From: JBFONV01 sp040779335
Lineage (GTDB): Bacteria > Pseudomonadota > Gammaproteobacteria > Enterobacterales > Alteromonadaceae
Length of the DNA stretch: 64,000 nucleotides
Direction of reading: 5' to 3'
Assembly (NCBI GenBank): GCA_040779335.1
Contig: JBFONV010000005.1
Coordinates: 1-64,000 of the forward strand
The notes beneath the pieces are model-generated. The model worked only from the letters and a program-made list of their open reading frames with translations, had not been told where the DNA came from and did no database searches. Shown piece after piece: positions 26,151 to 35,007 of this stretch. Numbering within the stretch: position 1 is the first letter of the stretch; the number at the start of each line of letters is the position of its first letter. The position numbers were made by a program, and so were the translations under genes.

Positions 26151-26411
26151 TATTTAGTTGAAAGTTATCCGCCTCTTCATAACTATTTTTTAAAGAATAA
26201 TTTATTGCATGAAGCGCTAAGCATGCAGGAACCGTTAATACTATCGAAGAACAATATCAGCCAACGGACTCATTAGCATGCCCAACTGCAATGCTTAAAA
26301 CCAATTCCAAGTAAAGATTAAGAGCATAATCAATATGATGAAACTTAGGTATCACCATGCTTTTATCTTATACTGTGTTATCTCTTTATCTGTAATAGCG
26401 TTTTCATCTGT
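26151..26411. other. Non-coding stretch before the AraC gene
   Basis: Low-complexity A/T-rich DNA with no supported gene. A minus-strand frame continues from relic A but has no start, ribosome site or family match. The promoter of the AraC gene must lie near the right end; no clear -35/-10 pair was assigned. Confidence 0.4.
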
Positions 26412-27491
26412 ATGTTTTCACAATTTATAGCGCTTAGTCCTGTTAGCATATTGCAAGTAGTGTTTGCCTGCCAAATGACCTTTTCGGCAATACTTATCTG
26501 GAACCTGAAACGCTATCGTTACTTGGCCATATTCTTTATTTTTCAAGCGGTGCTTAGTGCGACAAATGCCTTTGAACAAATCAATGCAAGTAAACAATAC
26601 TATCTAATCACCCCAGTTTTTACATTATTGATTGGCCCTATACTTTATTTCTTTATCCGGTCACTGGTTAATGAAGTCCCCCTGAAAGGTAGTAAAAAAT
26701 GGACACATTTCATTTTTGCACTTTTAGCCCTGCCATTTACTGAACATACACAGTTTATTATTGCCTGTGGCACATTTAGCCAAGTGATATATTTATATTT
26801 ATCTTTTCAACTTCTTGCTCGTTATCACAATACCTCTAAAGCGTTTATTTCTGACGCGGATAGATACGAATTGACGTGGCTGGTAAAAGCTTTAGCTGTT
26901 TTCACCCTCGTTACTGTTACTGATATTATTAGAATGAACCTTCAAACGGTTACACCAGAGTCCATTAAAGCACTCTGGTACTTTATCAATGAACTTCTCT
27001 TTTTCAGCATTTCTTGTTTCCTCACTTTTAAAGTCATTCACAAACCAATACTTTTTGAAGATATGACCTCTTACGAGGCTTTAGACGAACATCAAAGCAC
27101 AGAGGATATAAAAGCCGAAAAGACCTTAGCAATAGAAATATTTACAAGTATTAACAATGAAATTTTAGAAAAAAAAATGTTTAAACAGCCTAGATTTTCA
27201 GTGACAGATTTATCGAAAAGTACAGGTATTAATGTCAAAGATATTTCTTGGGCGATCAATTTGGCAAGCGAACGAAATTTTTGTGATTATATAAATAGTT
27301 TAAGAATCGACGACATAAAACAACAATTATTAGCGGGTGATGCATCTAACCGTTCTTTGTTAGAAATCGCTTTCGCTTCAGGCTTTAACTCAAAATCTAC
27401 ATTTAACGCAGTATTCAAAAAAGAGGTAGGCAAAACACCTTCTCAGTTTATACGTATGAATCAAAAGTCATCACCTAGTGAGTCATTTTAG
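26412..27491 (+). CDS. AraC-family regulator with N-terminal membrane domain
   Basis: A 359-residue protein. Residues 1 to about 210 form seven hydrophobic segments (for example SILQVVFACQMTFSAILIW and LLFFSISCFLTFKVI). The C-terminal roughly 110 residues are an AraC helix-turn-helix domain, with FSVTDLSKSTGINVKDISWAIN as the first HTH and SLLEIAFASGFNSKSTFNAVFKKEVGKTPSQF as the second, highly conserved one. Such membrane AraC regulators sense extracytoplasmic signals. It is 103 bp upstream of the TPR-S41 gene on the same strand and may regulate it. Confidence 0.9.
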   Translation: MFSQFIALSPVSILQVVFACQMTFSAILIWNLKRYRYLAIFFIFQAVLSATNAFEQINASKQYYLITPVFTLLIGPILYFFIRSLVNEVPLKGSKKWTHFIFALLALPFTEHTQFIIACGTFSQVIYLYLSFQLLARYHNTSKAFISDADRYELTWLVKALAVFTLVTVTDIIRMNLQTVTPESIKALWYFINELLFFSISCFLTFKVIHKPILFEDMTSYEALDEHQSTEDIKAEKTLAIEIFTSINNEILEKKMFKQPRFSVTDLSKSTGINVKDISWAINLASERNFCDYINSLRIDDIKQQLLAGDASNRSLLEIAFASGFNSKSTFNAVFKKEVGKTPSQFIRMNQKSSPSESF

Positions 27492-27594
27492 GTAAAAAGC
27501 TAATTAATAAGTCTGAAATCCTGATTTCGGACGATATTAACTCTTTAGTTGCTACCATTTGGATAAGTTTTTACAATTTAGTAAAGGAAGTGTC

Positions 27595-29364
27595 ATGCAC
27601 TCCAATCAAGTTATTTATTCTTTCGTCTTTACAGTCTTTGCAACTTTTTCAATTCAAGCGATTGGAACCAATAAAGCAACTGAAATGACAAACAGTGCTA
27701 TCGGTCACCATCCCACCAATAGTCAAGTACAAGCACCAGCGACTTATTATATAAACAGAGTTAAAGCGCTCAAGTTGGTGCGAGAAAAAAATTGGCTAGC
27801 CGCCCAACCGATTATAGAGTTACTAACCAATCAATACCCAGATGACGGCGATACGTGGTACATACTCGGGCTGAGTTATTTCCAACTGGGAGAATGGGAA
27901 AAGTCGATTAATGCGTTTAAAAAAACGTTGGCTTTAGGCACAATTCTTTCGAATATACCTGCAGGTTCAGCCCCTTCGAATGACATTATGATCAATATCG
28001 CCGAAGCCTATGCTGAGCTAGGACAAGAATCGAATGCTATTATATGGATCACAAAATCGTTAGCAGCGCGCTATGACGGTAGAAAAAATCTAAAAGGCAA
28101 TGCTCATTTCAAAAAAATTGCAGATTCGAAAGCATTTCAGCAAATCTCGGGCAGCTTTATTCCTCAGAACTTATCAAGAGATCAGTCATGGCAGTTCGAC
28201 CTCGATTTTCTGGTTTCAGAATTAAAACGTCTTCATGTCAATATCTATAATGCTGTCAGTAAAGAATCATTTGAGAAAATGGTATCCGATATCAGTAATA
28301 AAATACCGGCTCTTTCTGATCAGGAGATAGTTTTTGAATTTATGCAATTAGTTGCTGCAATGGGTAATGGCCATAACTTTATTGTTCCCACCTATGCTGA
28401 AAAAGGTTCTTTTACTCAATTACCATTACAATTTTACAAATTTAGCGATGGTCTTTTCATTGTCGGTGCAGACCAACCATATCAAGAGCTTATCGGTAGC
28501 AAAGTGATCACTATAGGCAATACAGATGCAGATAAAGCATTGTCAAAAACTCAAATAATTAATGCAAGAGACAATGAAATGCAGCAACTTTGGTTAGGCC
28601 CTCACTATCTGGGGTTGCCCTCAGTATTAAAAGGATTAAATATTGTTGACGATGCTGAAAGTATTTATCTAACCATTGAAGATACTGCCGGTGAGCAAAG
28701 GACGATAAAGCCGAAGCTAAAGGCGATGGGATTTAGTGGCTTCCCTAAGTTACCCGCATTGACCAATAGTGTTGCAATCCACAATCTACAAATCAAAGAG
28801 AAATATTGGTATCAGCATCTACCAGATAGCGCTTCTTTCTATATTCAGTACAACTATGTGCACGATAACCCATCACACTCGTTTGAAGATTTTAATATAG
28901 AGCTTAGAGAAAAAATGTCCCAGCTAAGTGTAGAGAATATAATATTAGATATACGCCATAATGCTGGTGGAGACGGCAGTACATATCCGCCAATATTAAA
29001 AACACTCGTTCAATTTGAAGCGTTAAAACCGAACGGTAAATTGTTTGTTCTAATTGGCCGAAATACTTTTTCAGCGGCGCATAATTTGCTATTAGATATC
29101 AACCGACTTACAAACGCTATTTTAGTTGGTGAACCAAGTGGCTCAAGACCAAATGCGCTAAGTGAGGCTGGTTGGTTCAAACTGCCATACAGCGGCATTT
29201 GGGGCATTATTTCTTCACAATTCCACCAAGCTTCAAAAGCTGAAGACCATAGAATTTGGGTACCACCGCACGTTCCTGTGAGCTTATCTTCACATGATTA
29301 TTTTTCGGGAGAAGATCCCGCTCTTAAAGCAATATTTAACATAATTGATACTCAACAGCCCTAG
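27595..29364 (+). CDS. Secreted TPR plus S41-peptidase-like protein
   Basis: The ATG at 27595 has AAAGGAAG upstream and starts a signal peptide (about 1-23). Residues 45 to 165 hold TPR-like repeats (WLAAQPIIELLTNQYPDDGDTWYILGLSYFQLGEWEKSI). From about 190 comes an S41-like part: DLDFLVSELKRLHVNIYN, then MGNGHNFIVP, ILDIRHNAGGDGST, and the putative nucleophile Ser493 in RNTFSAAHNLL followed by ILVGEPSGSRP. The TPR segment may hold the substrate or a partner. It is a periplasmic or secreted protease candidate of 589 residues; a non-proteolytic role is possible. Confidence 0.85.
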   Translation: MHSNQVIYSFVFTVFATFSIQAIGTNKATEMTNSAIGHHPTNSQVQAPATYYINRVKALKLVREKNWLAAQPIIELLTNQYPDDGDTWYILGLSYFQLGEWEKSINAFKKTLALGTILSNIPAGSAPSNDIMINIAEAYAELGQESNAIIWITKSLAARYDGRKNLKGNAHFKKIADSKAFQQISGSFIPQNLSRDQSWQFDLDFLVSELKRLHVNIYNAVSKESFEKMVSDISNKIPALSDQEIVFEFMQLVAAMGNGHNFIVPTYAEKGSFTQLPLQFYKFSDGLFIVGADQPYQELIGSKVITIGNTDADKALSKTQIINARDNEMQQLWLGPHYLGLPSVLKGLNIVDDAESIYLTIEDTAGEQRTIKPKLKAMGFSGFPKLPALTNSVAIHNLQIKEKYWYQHLPDSASFYIQYNYVHDNPSHSFEDFNIELREKMSQLSVENIILDIRHNAGGDGSTYPPILKTLVQFEALKPNGKLFVLIGRNTFSAAHNLLLDINRLTNAILVGEPSGSRPNALSEAGWFKLPYSGIWGIISSQFHQASKAEDHRIWVPPHVPVSLSSHDYFSGEDPALKAIFNIIDTQQP

Positions 29365-29402
29365 TTAAAAGAATCCGCTTACTATATATGTACCAAGATT
29401 GA

Positions 29403-29520
29403 CTAAAGCTCTTTCTTGGTAATTTTACTCACAACTAACCTACAAGAGTTATCTATCAATCTCTCAACATTTTTCTGTGAAGTTGCCCCATCAAGCATTA
29501 TTTTATTGCACGGGGCAAAA
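29403..29520 (-). pseudogene. yjbR 3'-end relic B
   Basis: The minus-strand frame reads NKIMLDGATSQKNVERLIDNSCRLVVSKITKKEL and stops, aligning with the last 35-40 codons of YjbR (SVILDDTIPLGEIERMMDNSYLLVVSKMTKK). The sequence 3' of the stop (29383-29402, ending ACCAAGATTGA) is also shared with relic C, so the copied unit ran past the gene end. The frame stays open to 29594 but further homology is poor. Confidence 0.75.
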
Positions 29521-29675
29521 CTCATACGCCTATTAGCGCTACCCTTCATCATTAATGATGATGAACACAATAGATACTTGCCTGCATTAGTCATAGAGCG
29601 TTGCCATATGCTTTCATTGCTTTAAGTCTTGACATCACATATTCTTTTAACTCCTTATTTTTAGAGATATTCATT

Positions 29676-31517
29676 TTGAAATCATCAGGTTTAATAAAAA
29701 AAATCCTAATATCATTGTTATTAACATGCATTGTTACCGCATGTGCGCCTAACAAAAAATCTAGTGTTCAATCAAATATAGAAATTTCAGAAGATGAACG
29801 ATTAGATAGATTTTTCGAAGAAAGCTTTAACCAAATAGTGGCTCAAAGCCCTGAGTTTCAAACTTATTTAGGGATAAAAACTGGTGATTACGGTAAGTGG
29901 GATGAACATTCCGATAACTACTATTTAACCACCCATCTCAACTTATATAAAAGTCAATTAGCCACTCTTAAAGCAGACTTTTCTTATGAAAAACTAAATG
30001 ATGATAGTAAGTTAAGTTATGATTTATTCGTCTTTAATGCAGAGCGTGAGATTAATAACGCAGCATGGTATCGACATCATTACGTCGTCGATCAATTCAA
30101 TGGTCAAATCACCGATAAAATTGCATTCTTACAAAACAATCATAAAATTGATAACGTTAAAGATGCCAATGCCTACATTCAGCGACTGCATGGCTTAGAA
30201 AAAGTGTTAATGGAATACACTAAACAATTAGCTGATCGGGCCGAATTTGGTGTTATCACTCCCAAATTTTCCTTCCCTGATATGATAAAAGATATCAGCA
30301 GTTTAACAACAGGTACTTTAACTACAGGGATGGAAAAGATGAATACTTTATTCGCTGACTTTTCTACAAAAGTTGATGCATTAGATATTTCTAGCAACTT
30401 AAAAGTCACTTTAAAGTCTAATGCAGCTGACGCCATTTCGGGTCCTTTCAAACGAGGTATTGATGCCCTTATTCAAAAGTTATCTTTATTACAATCTAAA
30501 ACTGATGGTAATAAAGGTGTTTGGGCGTTACCAAACGGCTCTCAGTTTTACCACAATCGCATCAAGCACCATACGACACTTGATTTAACTGCCGAAGAAA
30601 TTCATCAAATAGGTCTAGATGATGTAAAGCGCATTCATGGCGAAATGAGCGACATCATGAAAGAAGTAGGATTTGAAGGAAATTTACAAGAGTTCTTCAC
30701 CTTTGTTCGTAATGATCCTAATAATTTTTATGACGACAGTGATGCTGGAAGAGAAGCTTTTTTAGCAGAAGCTCGTCAAAATACTGCTGACATTTTTGCC
30801 ATCGCAGATCAGTATTTTAATAAACTCCCCAAAGCGACATTAGAGGTTAAGCGTGTTGAACCTTGGCGAGAAAACAGCACTAGCATTGCTTTTTATAATA
30901 GGCCATCACAAGACGGCACGCGCCCTGGCATCTATTACGCTAACCTTAAAGACATGAAAAACCTTCAAAAGTACGTATTTTCTGCCATTACTTACCATGA
31001 AGGAGTACCAGGACATCACTTTCAAATTGCATTAGCACAAGAATTAGAAGGTCTGCCTAAATTCCGCAAATTTAATGGTTATGGTGCATATACTGAAGGT
31101 TGGGCACTCTATGCCGAACAACTTGCCAGAGAAATGGGATTTTACCAAGACCCTATGTATAACTTTGGTCGCTTACAAGATGAAATATGGCGTTCAGTTC
31201 GTTTAGTCGTTGATACTGGGATTCATGCAAAGAAATGGACTCGTGAACAAGCTATTCAATATTTTCGTGACAATACACCAATAAGTGAAGGTGATATTAT
31301 TACTGAAGTTGAACGCTATTTTGTTAACCCAGGTCAAGCGCTAGGTTACAAGCTAGGAATGATAAAAATACTCTCACTAAGAGCAAAGGCTAAGTCCGCT
31401 TTAGGGGATAAGTTTGACCTTCGCGATTTTCATGATGTTGTTATTGGTACAGGCGCTCTACCTTTGCCAGTGCTTGAGCAACAAGTAGAAAAATATATTG
31501 CAGAGGCGTCTAAATAA
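29676..31517 (+). CDS. DUF885-family lipoprotein, predicted metallopeptidase-like
   Basis: A 613-residue protein. The TTG at 29676 is preferred: GAGAT lies upstream and it begins a lipoprotein signal (KKILISLLLTCIVTAC) with the acylated Cys in TAC. A frame from 29601 would add residues with no signal logic. The body matches DUF885: DERLDRFFEESFNQIVAQSP, GSQFYHNRIKHHTT, and the zinc-site-like YHEGVPGHHFQ at residues 440-450, then GYGAYTEGWALYAEQLAREMG. Related proteins are peptidase-like; the substrate is unknown. It lies between relics B and C. Confidence 0.92.
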   Translation: MKSSGLIKKILISLLLTCIVTACAPNKKSSVQSNIEISEDERLDRFFEESFNQIVAQSPEFQTYLGIKTGDYGKWDEHSDNYYLTTHLNLYKSQLATLKADFSYEKLNDDSKLSYDLFVFNAEREINNAAWYRHHYVVDQFNGQITDKIAFLQNNHKIDNVKDANAYIQRLHGLEKVLMEYTKQLADRAEFGVITPKFSFPDMIKDISSLTTGTLTTGMEKMNTLFADFSTKVDALDISSNLKVTLKSNAADAISGPFKRGIDALIQKLSLLQSKTDGNKGVWALPNGSQFYHNRIKHHTTLDLTAEEIHQIGLDDVKRIHGEMSDIMKEVGFEGNLQEFFTFVRNDPNNFYDDSDAGREAFLAEARQNTADIFAIADQYFNKLPKATLEVKRVEPWRENSTSIAFYNRPSQDGTRPGIYYANLKDMKNLQKYVFSAITYHEGVPGHHFQIALAQELEGLPKFRKFNGYGAYTEGWALYAEQLAREMGFYQDPMYNFGRLQDEIWRSVRLVVDTGIHAKKWTREQAIQYFRDNTPISEGDIITEVERYFVNPGQALGYKLGMIKILSLRAKAKSALGDKFDLRDFHDVVIGTGALPLPVLEQQVEKYIAEASK

Positions 31518-31571
31518 CATGCCAATGCAAAATTTTAGCTAAAAGCGCTTATATAAATGCACCAAGATTGA

Positions 31572-31737
31572 TTAAAGCTCTTTCTTGGTCATTTTACGTA
31601 CCACCAAGATATAGGAATTATCCATCATCTTTTCAATTTCACCCTGTGGAATTGAGCCATCTAGAATAATAGTGTCCCATTTCGCTTTATTCATGTGATA
31701 ACCAGGAATAACTGCACTAAAAACACCTTGTAACATG
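31572..31737 (-). pseudogene. yjbR 3'-end relic C
   Basis: The best preserved relic. The minus-strand frame reads GVFSAVIPGYHMNKAKWDTI, then ILDGSIPQGEIEKMMDNSY, ILVVRKMTKKEL and stop. This covers the last 54 codons or so of a YjbR paralogue (intact copy: PAVLPGYHMNKAQWNSVIL and on). A stop lies just upstream of the match. It is followed, in the same order as at the intact locus, by a piece of an Nramp gene. Confidence 0.9.
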
Positions 31738-31754
31738 ACCACTTAATCTGAATC

Positions 31755-31875
31755 GCATTATAGATTAATACAAAAATGCCGACAGCTAATAGATGCTGAG
31801 AAAATAAGTCGAAAAGCAATTTCGAATTGTTGTGCCATATTCAAGGTACTATTAACCACAACCCGATGAAAATAC
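31755..31875 (-). pseudogene. Nramp gene fragment with frameshift
   Basis: On the minus strand one frame reads VNSTLNMAQQFEIAF and, after a frameshift, another reads FSQHLLAVGIF. Together they align with VNSASDMAQQFEPLFGSFSRYLLGIGMF of the intact Nramp-type protein, and the nucleotides align with about 40210-40345. It sits directly upstream of the relic C yjbR tail, so the two form a decayed, internally deleted copy of the nramp-yjbR pair found at 39443-41090. Confidence 0.85.
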
Positions 31876-32115
31876 TACAAAAAACTTTATATAGGGTTAT
31901 TACTTATTCCAAATTCAGACTCGTTAATATTTTAAAGTATAAATAGCACTTGCAATCAAATATAGAGAAATGCAAGTATATCCCCTGATGTAAATGCATT
32001 GTAAATATTTGGGTTGTTTTTTTTACATGTACTTAGTTCATATACAAGTAAAAAAATGAAAAAATCGTACGGCAAAATGGCTGCATGAATACAATCCCAA
32101 TCGAGAGGTTTTATA
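31876..32115. other. Intergenic DNA upstream of the LuxR-type gene
   Basis: A/T-rich stretch with no supported gene. It should hold the promoter of the LuxR-type gene; the ribosome site GAGAGG is at 32103-32108. Confidence 0.4.
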
Positions 32116-32796
32116 GTGTCGAATAAAAATATTACTATTGCATACTTATATTCTTCAGCTGAGTTTTTAAACCCAGAACATGAAGAAAAAGTAGAAAAGT
32201 TCACTCGCTTGCTTAACGCTTGCAATATCGCACTGCGCTGGTTTCCCGAATCTGACTATTCACAAATAGAAAAACAGCATATCTGTTTTATCGATCTATA
32301 TGATGCGCAATGGCAAGAGAACGTGCCTGAGGATATTAAAACCCTTGCTCAACAGTGTCGAGTGGTGGTGTTCAATGTCACAGATTCTTCTTTGGACGAA
32401 AAAGAAGTATTATTAGCCGGTATTCAAGGAATATTCTATTGCCACGGTCGAACTGATATCATCATAAAAGGACTAGAAAGGATCAATAAAAATGAACGCT
32501 GGTTTAAAAGAAAAACAATGAACCTAGCGCTTACTGAATTGTTAAAGTTTACTCTAGATACAAATCTTGCGTATGAACAAGAACATCAAGATGACCAGCT
32601 TAATTTATTTACCAATAGAGAAAAAGCCATTTTCAATATGGTTTCCAATGGCGATGCAAATAAGGAAATTGCCGACAAACTTAATATAAACACTAATACT
32701 GTAAAAACGCATATTTACAGTATATATAGAAAAACCAACTCTAGTAATAGAGATGAACTCATGGTCTGGTCCCAGCAATATGCAGCTAAAAAGTAG
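32116..32796 (+). CDS. LuxR-type (CsgD/VpsT-like) transcriptional regulator
   Basis: A 226-residue protein starting at a GTG (32116) with GAGAGG upstream. The C-terminal HTH is clear: NLFTNREKAIFNMVSNGDANKEIADKLNINTNTVKTHIYSIYRK is a LuxR/GerE domain. The first 130 residues have the strand-helix rhythm of a receiver-like domain (ITIAYLYSSAEFL, HICFIDLYDAQW, CRVVVFNVTD) but I see no standard phosphoacceptor set. That is typical of CsgD/VpsT-like proteins, which respond to c-di-GMP or partners rather than phosphorylation. No W[F/L/M][T/S]R motif was found to support c-di-GMP binding. Its targets are unknown; the S10 peptidase gene follows. Confidence 0.87.
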   Translation: MSNKNITIAYLYSSAEFLNPEHEEKVEKFTRLLNACNIALRWFPESDYSQIEKQHICFIDLYDAQWQENVPEDIKTLAQQCRVVVFNVTDSSLDEKEVLLAGIQGIFYCHGRTDIIIKGLERINKNERWFKRKTMNLALTELLKFTLDTNLAYEQEHQDDQLNLFTNREKAIFNMVSNGDANKEIADKLNINTNTVKTHIYSIYRKTNSSNRDELMVWSQQYAAKK

Positions 32797-33092
32797 CCCT
32801 TACATTCGTTCGTTTTATTATCACTGCTGAGTAAAAGTGAAATCTAACAGAGAGGTAACCGCGGTAACTTAACTCGGATATTTTACGCCAACTTAATGAT
32901 AATACTGCTCAGTAACTCAAGTGCGACTTTTATTCTGTTCCTCTTGTATCAGCGACAGCAAACCAATCACTAAAAATCATAAAGCTAAATATAACCACTA
33001 ACATCTTCGCTAAAGTAAATATCATGATGTGTTTGACTACTTAGCGCATTCCACCTATAAATGAGTGAACTTTTTCTATTAAACTACTCACT

Positions 33093-34622
33093 ATGCCCTT
33101 TAAAATCATTTTCAGCTGTATTGTTCTGTGTCCATTTATTATTTTTAATAGCGCTGTTTATGCCATAGACAATGCAGAAGAAAAAGAAGACGTAAAAGCA
33201 ATACCTAAAGCTCGTCAGTTTGTTAGTGAACATAAAGGGAGTTTCAACGGCCAGCAGATTAATTACACCGCGACTGCCGGCGAAACATATTTAAGAGATA
33301 AAAATGGCGAAGAAATAGCGAGCATATTCACCTTTGCGTATACCAAAAAAGGCAATAAGGACAAATCACGCCCAGTAACGTTTGTCTGGAATGGCGGCCC
33401 CGGCTCTGCATCCACTTGGTTGCATATGGGGGCTTTTGGTCCCAAACGTGTAAAAGTACCTAGTGACGCTCAGTATCCTGGCAACCCCCCTTACCCTATT
33501 TTGGATACACCAGAAACAATATTGGACGTTTCAGATCTGGTCTTTATCGATCCCGTTGGTACTGGTTTTTCTCGTGCGTTGGGAAAACACGAAGGTAAAG
33601 AGTTTTGGGGATTAAAAGAAGACTCGACTTCCATGGCACAATTTATAAGAACGTGGCTTACCGACAATGGTCGTTGGAATTCTCCTCGCTTTTTATTGGG
33701 TGAAAGTTACGGTACTACACGTGCCGCAGCTGTCGCTAAGATTTTAGAAGATGATTTATCCATCAGTTTAAACGGTATTATTTTTATCTCGCAAGCTTTG
33801 GATTATCAAGGCTCAAGTCCGTATGTACGAGACAACATCATCTCTCATATCACTTACTTACCAACCATGGCGGCAACGGCTGTTTATCATGGAAAAATAG
33901 ATCCAAAACCTGATAATTTAGCGCAATTTCTAAGCCAAGCTCGTTCATTTGCTACTGACGAATTGATGCCTGCATTATTTAAAGGTAACGCTCTGAGTAA
34001 AGCAACAACAGAGCACGTTCGTGACAGGTTGGTGTTTTTTACCGGACTTTCGCCTGAATATATCGAGCAAACACAATTGCGTATTCAAGGATTTCACTTT
34101 GCTAAAGAATTATTAAGAGATCAAGGGCTATCCGTAGGGTTGTTAGATGCACGTTACACAGTTGATGAAATAGATGATCTAAAAGCTCAACCTAGTTATG
34201 ACGCAAGCAGAGCAATTTCTTCAGCTTATAACTCAGGGCTAATGAGTTATATAAGAAATGATTTAGGAGTAAATTGGGACCGAACTTATTTAGCGCCAGC
34301 AGATGATCAATTATCAAATCAATGGCGTTGGCGTACTGCACCAGAAGGCAAGGCTTGGGAACCTACATACGTAAATACCGCTCACGATTTATCGAAGGCA
34401 TTACGTATTAATCCCATGCTGAAAGTTTTTGTTGCTTCAGGTTACTATGATTTAGTGACGCCATTTTTTGACGCTGAATATACATTGAATCGACATGGTA
34501 TTAAGGCGGAACAGATCCAATACAAATATTATCATGGCGGTCATATGATGTATGTGAATGAACCAACAAGAGTAGATTTACTAAAAGACACCCGAACATT
34601 TATTCAACAACAAATAAAGTAA
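33093..34622 (+). CDS. Secreted S10-family serine carboxypeptidase
   Basis: A 509-residue protein with a signal peptide (to about residue 24). The S10 hallmarks are plain: NGGPGSASTWLHMGAFGP near residue 100, the nucleophile Ser205 in GESYGTTRAAAVAK, Asp in YYDLVTPFFDAEYT and His in YYHGGHMMYV at the end. It trims C-terminal residues from peptides, presumably in the periplasm. It sits 296 bp after the LuxR gene; no terminator was seen between them, so shared control is possible. Confidence 0.95.
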   Translation: MPFKIIFSCIVLCPFIIFNSAVYAIDNAEEKEDVKAIPKARQFVSEHKGSFNGQQINYTATAGETYLRDKNGEEIASIFTFAYTKKGNKDKSRPVTFVWNGGPGSASTWLHMGAFGPKRVKVPSDAQYPGNPPYPILDTPETILDVSDLVFIDPVGTGFSRALGKHEGKEFWGLKEDSTSMAQFIRTWLTDNGRWNSPRFLLGESYGTTRAAAVAKILEDDLSISLNGIIFISQALDYQGSSPYVRDNIISHITYLPTMAATAVYHGKIDPKPDNLAQFLSQARSFATDELMPALFKGNALSKATTEHVRDRLVFFTGLSPEYIEQTQLRIQGFHFAKELLRDQGLSVGLLDARYTVDEIDDLKAQPSYDASRAISSAYNSGLMSYIRNDLGVNWDRTYLAPADDQLSNQWRWRTAPEGKAWEPTYVNTAHDLSKALRINPMLKVFVASGYYDLVTPFFDAEYTLNRHGIKAEQIQYKYYHGGHMMYVNEPTRVDLLKDTRTFIQQQIK

Positions 34623-34707
34623 TACACCAATTCTGCGGACATTAAGCATATATGGTTAGCCTTATGCTGGCCATATTAAGAGTTCATAAACTATCCATTG
34701 AAAATCA

Positions 34708-34836
34708 CTATTGATGAATGAAAATTGATTGCTGATCTTTCTTGGTCATTTTACTGACCAGCAATAGATACGAATTATCCATCATCCGTTCAATTTCACT
34801 CGGTGGGATAGTGTCATCTAATATCACTGGGTTCAA
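34708..34836 (-). pseudogene. yjbR 3'-end relic D
   Basis: About 110 bases (34724-34834) match 39454-39564 of the intact yjbR gene with only about seven mismatches by eye. The minus-strand frame reads VILDDTIPPSEIERMMDNSY, LLLVSKMTKKDQQSI, then FIHQ and a stop. It is the youngest-looking relic and corresponds to the last 38 or so codons. The left boundary with non-yjbR DNA is sharp near 34836. Confidence 0.92.
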
Positions 34837-35007
34837 CAGGCAGATCCACCAACAATAGATAAAATAAATTTAATATTGAGAGTGATGACGGAGGTAAAGA
34901 TTAAGCTTCAAAAATGTGGCCAATATTACTTGACCACATTAGCTCTCCTTAAAAACCTAGCACAATGTTGATACAGCGGCGTCACATAAACTGACCCTAT
35001 GCTCGTA
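34837..35007. other. Intergenic DNA after the RND gene
   Basis: No gene is supported. Together with relic D this fills the gap between the S10 gene and the converging RND pump gene. Confidence 0.4.

Noticed and set aside
26226..26330. Possible further Nramp gene remnant to the right of relic A
   Set aside because: Similarity to the Nramp gene is near 50% over short pieces and needs several gaps; the translated frame does not support it.
32933..33027. A 31-codon minus-strand frame resembling a signal peptide
   Set aside because: Too short, no ribosome site, and hydrophobic runs arise easily in A/T-rich DNA.
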